This document shows, piece by piece, positions 56,230 through 61,049 of a stretch of DNA of 61,049 bases. The DNA is from Bradyrhizobium sp. 139 (GTDB lineage: Bacteria; Pseudomonadota; Alphaproteobacteria; Rhizobiales; Xanthobacteraceae), in the NCBI RefSeq assembly GCF_023074175.1, contig NZ_JADPKS010000067.1, positions 1-61,049 of the forward strand, in the 5' to 3' direction. The notes under the pieces are model-generated. The model searched no databases. It had not been told where the DNA came from and was given only the letters and a program-made list of their open reading frames with translations. The position numbers and the translations under genes are program-made. How positions within the stretch are numbered: the first letter of the stretch is position 1; every line of letters begins with the position of its first letter.

Positions 56230-56354
56230 CAGCCCCCCAGCCGATCCAGTTCGTCTTCGATCGCATTGCAGGCGGCTTCCACGGGAAGCAGCATCAGATA
56301 CGACCAGCCGATCATGTAGTCGCGCATCGCGCACAAGAAGAATGCTGGCATCAT
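56229..56354 (-). CDS. 41-aa phage microprotein
   Basis: Begins with two Met codons, then MPAFFLCAMRDYMIGWSYL, mildly hydrophobic, then an acidic helix (AIEDELDRLGG). ATGA overlap at its start and TGATG at its stop show it is translated in the operon. Confidence 0.55.
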   Translation of the reverse strand: MMPAFFLCAMRDYMIGWSYLMLLPVEAACNAIEDELDRLGG

Positions 56355-56578
56355 GCGAGGACGCCTTTCACGCGCAGCGCCTCGAAGAAGCGCCGGAGCG
56401 CGAAGCCGCGGGCGATCGACACGACCGTGAAGACGAGGCCGATCACGAAGTTGCTGGCGATCGGCAGGTGCACGCCGAACCAGGGAAGCACGATGATCTG
56501 CGTGGTTACCGCAATGAGGTAACCAATCGCGGTGTTGAGGATGGTCTCAATCAGCGAGGCGCGGCGGGTCTGCTTCAT
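56351..56578 (-). CDS. DUF7220 phage membrane protein
   Basis: The protein has 75 residues. KQTRRASLIETILNTAIGYL followed by two membrane helices and SIARGFALRRFFEALR is the DUF7220 signature, a small phage membrane protein of unknown function. Its ATG overlaps the HTH gene stop (ATGA). Confidence 0.8.
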   Translation of the reverse strand: MKQTRRASLIETILNTAIGYLIAVTTQIIVLPWFGVHLPIASNFVIGLVFTVVSIARGFALRRFFEALRVKGVLA

Positions 56579-56856
56579 GCCGCCACCTTCAGCGCCTGCT
56601 GCTCGGTGTAGCAGTCCTGAATCCACTTCTGCAGAAGTGGTGCGGTGTAGAACACCGTCTTGCCGAGCTTGACATAGTCCGGCCCTTTGCGCTGGCCGCG
56701 CCATGTCGCCAGCGTGGAGATGCTGCCGAGCTGCAGGATCTTCGCGGTCTCCTCCTCGGTCAAAAGCCCGAGTGCACGGCGCGCGTTCAGTGCGGTGTCG
56801 TCGAGTTGGTGTTCCGGCGAAAGCTGGACCAGAAAATGCGGATTGTTGTCGTTCAT
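56575..56856 (-). CDS. Helix-turn-helix (MerR/excisionase-like) protein
   Basis: The protein has 93 residues. LLTEEETAKILQLGSISTLA then WRGQRKGPDYVKLGKTVFYT and LQKWIQ fit HTH_17/AlpA-type DNA-binding proteins, including excisionases. It is the first gene of the leftward run and lies just downstream of the 22-bp palindrome (56880-56901), so it may regulate itself. Confidence 0.75.
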   Translation of the reverse strand: MNDNNPHFLVQLSPEHQLDDTALNARRALGLLTEEETAKILQLGSISTLATWRGQRKGPDYVKLGKTVFYTAPLLQKWIQDCYTEQQALKVAA

Positions 56857-56974
56857 GAGCCCCTCGATACTGAACTCTAAGTGAGTCCAAAGGGACTCAC
56901 TGTCAAGGCGAAACTACAACAAAATCAACATGTTACGTATGGGATACTTTCAGGATACGTTGGTGTAACCCTGA
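56857..56974. promoter_or_regulatory. Control region upstream of the HTH gene
   Basis: Contains the palindrome AGTGAGTCC-N4-GGACTCACT (56880-56901) and a tandem GGATAC pair with 11-bp period (56942-56947 and 56953-56958). An additional GTAACC is at 56966-56971. The DNA is AT-rich for this genome and should carry the leftward promoter. Confidence 0.55.
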
Positions 56975-58315
56975 CTAGCTGAGCCCCATGCCGAAGCGCA
57001 GGATCGGCTTCAAGAGCGCCGCCTTGTTCGCCTGCCCCGCGATCCTGGGATGCACGAAGTCAGCGGCACTGGTGAAGCCTGCGGCATCGGATGCGGCCTT
57101 GGTCGACCAAGCCGGTGCGGCGCGCAGGTTGAAGATCGCGCAGCCCTTCGCATTGCAGCTCGCGGTGACGGCATCGATATACAGCTGCTGGCTGGCGGTG
57201 GCGCCGGCCGCGCCGCTATCGATCGGCGGCACGGTAAAGATGAAGTCGGCGCCCGCGGCATGCACTGCGTCGATCAGCGATTCGCACTGCGTCTTCACGG
57301 TGGCGACGGCGGTGCCGTTGCGCCAGCTGTTGATGATCCCGAGATCGCCAAACACGCAGTCCGGCGGGAACAGGTTGATCTGGTTGATGCGGCCGGAGCT
57401 CGGTGAGCCGGTGTTGTCGATCATCTGCGAGGCGGTGCCGCCCGACTGCGCCCACTGCCGCACCGTCACTTCCTTGCGGGAGCTGTCGTAGCAGTCGATG
57501 CCAAACAACGCGTTGGCGCCGGACACCCAGCTGATCTGAATGGTGTGGGCGCCGAGCGCCCCGAGCGGGATGGTGGTCTTGCGGATGGTGTTGGTGGCGT
57601 TCTGGACGATGTTGGTCGCCGCGCCGCCGTCGACACGGGCCGCAAGCGTGGCGCCGTTGAAGGCAGAGTTCTGGACCGTGTAAATATCCGCCGTGTCGCA
57701 AGGCTGCTGCGGCGTGAACGTCATGGCTGCCGTCGCGCTCGAAAGCGACATGCTGGCGCCGCCCTGAATAACCGACGAGCCCATTGCCGCGGTGCCGGCG
57801 ACGGTGATGCGGCTGTCGCGAATGACGTAGTCGTTGAGGGACGTGCCAGAGAGGCCGTACCAGTTGTTGGCGCCAGACGGGATGCCGTCGGCACGGAACA
57901 GCGCGGCAAGCTGCTCGGCAACAGACAGTGGATACTGCGAATTGTATGGCACCGCCGTCTCGTCGACGCCGCGATCCGTGCTGTCACCCATGACGGCGAG
58001 GTTCAGGTTGCGGGTGCCGGCCAGCATGGCCTGATAGCCCGCGCGCAGCCGTGCCGTGGTCGCGGTGGTGAGATTTGAGGCGAAACCAATGCCGGCGAGC
58101 GCCACCTGAACTTCGATGATCTTCGCCGCGAGCTCGCCCTCACTGATCGTCCGGCTGACCGGATTGACCCCCGCCGCGGTCTGCAGCCGGATCACTTTCG
58201 CAGCGAAGTCCCGCGCGTCGATGTTCCGGCTGATCGGGCTGATGCCGGCGAGGCCCTGAAGCTCGATGATGGTTTTTTCGTAGTCCTGTTTGTCGAGCTT
58301 GAGTTTGGTAGCCAA
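56975..58315 (-). CDS. SGNH-family esterase (tail-associated)
   Basis: The protein has 446 residues. An N-terminal part holds three similar helical segments (about 5-30, 32-57, 57-75: DKQDYEKTIIELQ, DARDFAAKVIRLQ, SEGELAAKIIEVQ). The SGNH hydrolase has the nucleophile in NLAVMGDSTDRG (GDS at 110-112). A block-III asparagine is in IINSWRNGT, and the D-x-x-H pair is D419/H422 in ADFVHP. It probably removes acyl groups from host surface polysaccharide. The TTG at 58315 has AGGAG 7-8 nt upstream. Confidence 0.8.
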   Translation of the reverse strand: MATKLKLDKQDYEKTIIELQGLAGISPISRNIDARDFAAKVIRLQTAAGVNPVSRTISEGELAAKIIEVQVALAGIGFASNLTTATTARLRAGYQAMLAGTRNLNLAVMGDSTDRGVDETAVPYNSQYPLSVAEQLAALFRADGIPSGANNWYGLSGTSLNDYVIRDSRITVAGTAAMGSSVIQGGASMSLSSATAAMTFTPQQPCDTADIYTVQNSAFNGATLAARVDGGAATNIVQNATNTIRKTTIPLGALGAHTIQISWVSGANALFGIDCYDSSRKEVTVRQWAQSGGTASQMIDNTGSPSSGRINQINLFPPDCVFGDLGIINSWRNGTAVATVKTQCESLIDAVHAAGADFIFTVPPIDSGAAGATASQQLYIDAVTASCNAKGCAIFNLRAAPAWSTKAASDAAGFTSAADFVHPRIAGQANKAALLKPILRFGMGLS

Positions 58316-58325
58316 TTGAAATCTC

Positions 58326-58514
58326 CTATGCCTTCGGCCGGTAGAACCAATAGCCGATGACCTGCCCGTAGCCGGACACGATCGCGCCGACCATCATGCT
58401 CATGACGTTGCTGTTCGCGGCCGGCGGCCAGATCATCCAGGCGAGGAAGATCAGGCCGAAGCCGATGATGATCAGTGCTGACAGAATCAGGATCGGCAGA
58501 TCGTTGTTCTGCAT
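58326..58514 (-). CDS. Small two-helix phage membrane protein
   Basis: The protein has 62 residues. Two hydrophobic segments (LPILILSALIIIGFGLIFLA and SMMVGAIVSGYGQVIGYW). Similar proteins occur near fibre or esterase genes in alphaproteobacterial phages; a second holin is possible. TGATG couples it to the gene upstream. Confidence 0.6.
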   Translation of the reverse strand: MQNNDLPILILSALIIIGFGLIFLAWMIWPPAANSNVMSMMVGAIVSGYGQVIGYWFYRPKA

Positions 58515-58711
58515 CAGTGCCTCACAGGTTCGGGCCAGTCGCGCAGCACGACCGTGATCCAGCCGGTGCCGTCGGGGTGCTCGGCGATGGCGGTGACCGC
58601 GGGCTCGGGGCCGCACTCGTCTCCGTTCGTGTCGTAGTAGTCGGTGAACCTCGCCAGCCGTCCATCGTCGAGAACGATCCCGGCGAGCTTCCGGCTGACG
58701 TAGTCGATCAT
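58514..58711 (-). CDS. Phage hypothetical protein
   Basis: The protein has 65 residues, beta-rich (VLDDGRLARFTDYYDTNG, then GTGWITVVLRDW). Not recognised. Operon-coupled to neighbours by overlaps. Confidence 0.55.
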   Translation of the reverse strand: MIDYVSRKLAGIVLDDGRLARFTDYYDTNGDECGPEPAVTAIAEHPDGTGWITVVLRDWPEPVRH

Positions 58712-59016
58712 GCCGTCTTCGCCTCCAGCTGCGCCTGCAGCTTCTCGGTCTTGGCAGCCTGCCCGGTCTGGTAGGGCATCCATTCGGCGAAGGCGAAGGT
58801 CTCCGCCGGCCGGTCCATCGCGCCTTCCTGGTAGAACAGGACGCTCGTGCGCGAATGCGAGTTGCCGTTGGCGTCGATGACCATCAGGTTCACACAGACG
58901 TCCGACCACACGGCGGAGATGTGTGCGGCGAGCGGCTGGCCGGCGAGTGCCGCCAGATCCTGTTGCGTGTCGGGCCAGTAATAGACAACACGGCCGACGG
59001 TTGGCTTGATGATCAT
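58708..59016 (-). CDS. Phage hypothetical protein (KPTVGRVVYYWP type)
   Basis: The protein has 102 residues. IKPTVGRVVYYWPDTQQD, a central beta barrel-like section (HISAVWSDVCVNLMVID) and EWMPYQTGQAAKTEKL are a pattern widespread in proteobacterial phages. No function is known. ATGA overlap with the gene upstream. Confidence 0.75.
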   Translation of the reverse strand: MIIKPTVGRVVYYWPDTQQDLAALAGQPLAAHISAVWSDVCVNLMVIDANGNSHSRTSVLFYQEGAMDRPAETFAFAEWMPYQTGQAAKTEKLQAQLEAKTA

Positions 59017-59123
59017 GACTTCCCTTTGGTGGTGTCGTAGATGGCGAGGCAGAGCGAGAGGACGATCAGTCCGGTGCAGATGAACGCGATGCCCATCACC
59101 TGATGCAGGACGTGATCAACCAT
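59013..59123 (-). CDS. 36-aa phage membrane peptide
   Basis: One hydrophobic helix (GIAFICTGLIVLSLCLAI) with short polar ends. GAGG lies 6 nt before the ATG. ATGA overlap with the next gene supports translation. Confidence 0.5.
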   Translation of the reverse strand: MVDHVLHQVMGIAFICTGLIVLSLCLAIYDTTKGKS

Positions 59124-59131
59124 CGCCTGCC

Positions 59132-59521
59132 TCATGCGGGCTTGAGGTTGGCGTCGGCGACGACGCTGGCGGCCTGATCAAGATTGAGCGAGCTCGGCGA
59201 GGAGCTCGCAGGCTCGTCCAAAGGGGGGCCGCCGTTCGACATGGCGCCCACGGCTGCCTTGAGGTCGGCGTTGGCGGTGTCGAGCTGGCGCTTCATGTCG
59301 AGCACCTGGCCGACGGTGCTGGAGAGCTCGGTGGCGGACGCGCGCATGCCGGCGGCAGCGTCTGAGGCGGTCCGGATCGCATCCTTCGCCTGCCGGACAA
59401 TCTCGGCAAGGCCCTTCACTTCGACGGACATTTTGCGGCGGCGCTCCTGGTTAATCTCGTTCGCCGAGATCAGCAGCTCGCCGCCAAACAACAGCCAGCG
59501 CGGGTGCGTCTCGGACCACAT
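59132..59521 (-). CDS. Coiled-coil phage protein
   Basis: The protein has 129 residues. A long helix from about residue 31 (VEVKGLAEIVRQAKDAIRTA and on) is a coiled coil, then NGGPPLDEPASSS. Similar proteins (EVKGL..., GGPPLDE) recur in phages. The first 30 residues look coding by codon use, so 59521 is preferred to an inner ATG at 59431. Confidence 0.6.
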   Translation of the reverse strand: MWSETHPRWLLFGGELLISANEINQERRRKMSVEVKGLAEIVRQAKDAIRTASDAAAGMRASATELSSTVGQVLDMKRQLDTANADLKAAVGAMSNGGPPLDEPASSSPSSLNLDQAASVVADANLKPA

Positions 59522-59544
59522 GGCCGAGCGCTACGCCGCCAGCG

Positions 59545-59919
59545 TTACCTATGTGTATCGCGGGAAAATTTATTCGCGCCAGCCGCGTCGGCGATCGCCT
59601 TGACTTTGGCGGCAGCGATACGGGCTTCGGCGACGGCTTCTGCATGACCGCGCTCGGCCTCGGTATAGGTCGCATAGCGCCGCGTGGTGTAGTTCAGCGG
59701 TCCGCCGAACACCATCGTCTCGAATAGCAGCGGGTCAGCGCCAGGAGAGAAGCTATGATCGAGCCCGAGAAACACCGTGCTGACGCTCGTGGTCTCGTTG
59801 ATCTGGTCGTCCGCAATCTTCCGATTGTCGAAATTCGCGAACCACTCCGCCCACGTCATCAGATCGACCGCGACCGGCAGTCGGTTCAGCAGGATGTAGT
59901 AGGCGGGAAACGCGCTCAT
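59545..59919 (-). CDS. Phage hypothetical protein (STVFLGLDHSF type)
   Basis: The protein has 124 residues. MTWAEWFANFDNRKIADDQI, then VSTVFLGLDHSF, then LLFETMVFGGPL and a helical tail: a very common conserved phage protein with no known role. Confidence 0.8.
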   Translation of the reverse strand: MSAFPAYYILLNRLPVAVDLMTWAEWFANFDNRKIADDQINETTSVSTVFLGLDHSFSPGADPLLFETMVFGGPLNYTTRRYATYTEAERGHAEAVAEARIAAAKVKAIADAAGANKFSRDTHR

Positions 59920-59938
59920 GCCTCAGTGGTGCACCTAG

Positions 59939-60154
59939 TTATCCGAGGAGATCGCGGCGCAGTTCTGCCGCCAAAGTCTCCAGAATGTCGGGCAGTGCGA
60001 GCGTCGTCGCAAGGTCGGCCTGACAGGAGAAGCCATTGCCGTGGTTGCCGCCGAGGACAATCAAGATCACCCCGCCGCCGCGCTCCTTGGTGACGCCAAC
60101 CAGCTTGCCCGCTGCGGTGCAGGCGTCGTCATATTTGCCCGGTCCCAAAGCCAT
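59939..60154 (-). CDS. Phage hypothetical protein
   Basis: The protein has 71 residues. KYDDACTAAGKLVGVTKERG, then GGVILIVLGGNHGNGFSCQA and a helical end. Conserved-looking small alpha/beta protein of phages; function unknown. Confidence 0.65.
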   Translation of the reverse strand: MALGPGKYDDACTAAGKLVGVTKERGGGVILIVLGGNHGNGFSCQADLATTLALPDILETLAAELRRDLLG

Positions 60155-60163
60155 CGTCGTCCC

Positions 60164-60367
60164 TCAGTGCGGTTTGCTCGTGTGCTCCACACGCACGAAC
60201 TCGTCGACCCAGTCGGCCGGCATCTTGAAGGTCTTGGCGAGCTGCTCAACCTTCGCACCATGCAACCATAGGAACCTCATCTCCTGCCGGACGTGGACCG
60301 GAACCGCGGCGGGCTCGGTGAAGTCTTCCTCGACCCATGTGAAGAACTTGCTGCCCGGTGTTGTCAT
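60164..60367 (-). CDS. Phage hypothetical protein
   Basis: The protein has 67 residues. FFTWVEEDFTEPAAVPVHVR and AKTFKMPADWVDEFV suggest a small helical, possibly HTH-like fold. Not recognised. Confidence 0.6.
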   Translation of the reverse strand: MTTPGSKFFTWVEEDFTEPAAVPVHVRQEMRFLWLHGAKVEQLAKTFKMPADWVDEFVRVEHTSKPH

Positions 60368-60379
60368 GGTTTGATGGTC

Positions 60380-60511
60380 CTATTGGTATTTGAAGGCGGC
60401 CACGCCCGCGGCAACGAAGAAGATCGCCGCGGCAGTGCGGGGGCGGATCGTGCCGAAGATCGCCAGCATGGCACCGAGGAACAGCCAGCCGATCGCATCG
60501 AGCGAGGTCAT
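60380..60511 (-). CDS. 43-aa phage membrane protein
   Basis: Two short hydrophobic segments (IGWLFLGAMLAIFGTI and TAAAIFFVAAGVAAF). Follows the 65-aa gene closely. Function unknown. Confidence 0.5.
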   Translation of the reverse strand: MTSLDAIGWLFLGAMLAIFGTIRPRTAAAIFFVAAGVAAFKYQ

Positions 60512-60513
60512 GG

Positions 60514-60711
60514 TCACCCCACGAGGTAACGTGGTGGGTCGGGATTGCGGGCGATCAGCTGCACGTCGACGCCGTTGATCTTCCGCATGATGCTCAGCAG
60601 CTCGTCTACTTGGCGGTCCATATCCGGATCGTCGCGGATCTCGACCCACTGCTTCGTCACCAGGACCACAAGCAGTTGGCGTTCCATGTCCGTGAGCGGC
60701 AATTCGGTCAT
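60514..60711 (-). CDS. Phage hypothetical protein
   Basis: The protein has 65 residues, helical and acidic (TDMERQLLVVLVTKQWVEIR, then DRQVDELLSIMRKING). ATGA overlap with the gene upstream. The 3' end carries a GTTACCTCG word. Confidence 0.6.
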   Translation of the reverse strand: MTELPLTDMERQLLVVLVTKQWVEIRDDPDMDRQVDELLSIMRKINGVDVQLIARNPDPPRYLVG

Positions 60712-60902
60712 TGCAGTGTCGGTTGTTGTGAGACCGTCGCTGAAAACTTCTCGCTGAAGGTCTCGTTGAGCAACTGGCGCTCATGCAGCGGAAGATCATG
60801 GTACGCCTCGAAGGCTTTGGCGACCAGGAGATTTGCGAGGCTGATGCGTTCTTGGTCGATGGCGGTTTGCGCTTGCAGCAACAATTCGAGCATTCGATCC
60901 AT
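60708..60902 (-). CDS. Phage hypothetical protein, first visible gene of the leftward run
   Basis: The protein has 64 residues, helical (DRMLELLLQAQTAIDQERIS, then LANLLVAKAFEAYHDL). ATG at 60902 or 60893. The region to its right looks like its promoter. Confidence 0.55.
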   Translation of the reverse strand: MDRMLELLLQAQTAIDQERISLANLLVAKAFEAYHDLPLHERQLLNETFSEKFSATVSQQPTLQ

Positions 60903-61049
60903 CGCGCGTTCCGTGGTTTTGGGGTGTGAGGGTTTGATGGTGCAATCGGGAAATATAGGCACGTTCTCCGCGCAATGTAACCCTCATGTAACCAAGGTTT
61001 TTTCTGTCCTACATATTTTTAGGGTCCCCAAATAAGCAGGCCCCCAAGG
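60903..61049. promoter_or_regulatory. Probable leftward early promoter region
   Basis: AT-rich noncoding DNA. ATGTAACC occurs twice with an 11-bp period (60975-60982 and 60986-60993). On the minus strand TATATT follows about 17 bp after the nearer copy and could be a -10. No gene is visible to the window edge. Confidence 0.45.

Larger units (their letters stand above)
25188..61049. mobile_element. Podovirus-like prophage (left part; right end outside window)
   Basis: From about 25.2 kb onward the genes are phage-type. They include terminases, portal, capsid, scaffold-like, tail-collar, lysis cassette, ejection-type proteins and many microproteins. No long-tail genes (tape measure, sheath, tail tube) are seen, and three ejection-sized proteins are, so a short-tailed virion is likely. 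The left boundary falls between the S49 gene and 25.19 kb. I see no tRNA or attachment repeat there, and no integrase or recombinase anywhere in the window. Confidence 0.85.

Noticed and set aside
25188..61049. CRISPR array or tRNA cluster
   Set aside because: No regular repeat-spacer pattern and no cloverleaf-like sequence was seen; the repeats present are short operator-like words.

Overview
The window is high-GC DNA from an alphaproteobacterium, most likely Bradyrhizobium or a close relative. The evidence is DUF1127, DUF3096, DUF6894 and DUF1236 small proteins, a nadABC operon with paired operators, PpdK with a basic N-terminal extension, and Rhizobiales-type palindromic intergenic repeats. 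No database search was possible; family names come from recognising sequence motifs.

Host chromosome, about 1-25.1 kb. In order: a possible acetyltransferase tail, a large DUF2339 membrane protein convergent with a chemotaxis receptor, a DUF1127 protein, a winged-helix/TolB-like/TPR regulator, small DUF6894 and exported proteins, an AcuI-like oxidoreductase and an MFS transporter. The NAD operon nadA-nadB-nadC follows, behind two matching TACTC-N5-GAGTA palindromes. Then come a SleB-type cell-wall hydrolase, ppdK, two small membrane or exported proteins, glyQ-glyS, a small membrane protein and an S49 peptidase.

Prophage, about 25.2 kb to the right edge. It looks like a podovirus-like genome whose right end, including any integrase, lies outside the window. 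The left end holds a control-like region: a membrane protein with an antisense zinc-ribbon gene, a row of coupled microproteins, a protein with two winged-helix repeats, and a palindrome-rich intergenic region. The late genes run leftward from the portal (51.8 kb) through small head proteins, scaffold, capsid, adaptors, a tail-collar fibre, a lysis cassette (holin, lysozyme, nested spanins), a nozzle-sized tail protein and fibre proteins. They end in three ejection-type proteins of 375, 564 and 2288 aa. The 2288-aa protein carries a pyrophosphatase-like domain and an HExxH zinc-peptidase motif. The packaging genes (small terminase, endonuclease VII, large terminase) run the opposite way from a shared divergent region at 51.83-51.89 kb. 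To their right, a long leftward series of small early-type genes includes an HTH protein, a GNAT enzyme, DUF7220 and an SGNH esterase.

Most leftward phage genes are joined by 1- or 4-nt stop/start overlaps and many start with GTG or TTG. A short word, GTTACC/GGTAAC, recurs through the prophage far more often than in the flanking host DNA. Related GGWTAC words form 11-bp-period tandem pairs in three likely control regions. This looks like an undescribed phage regulatory or DNA-marking signal.
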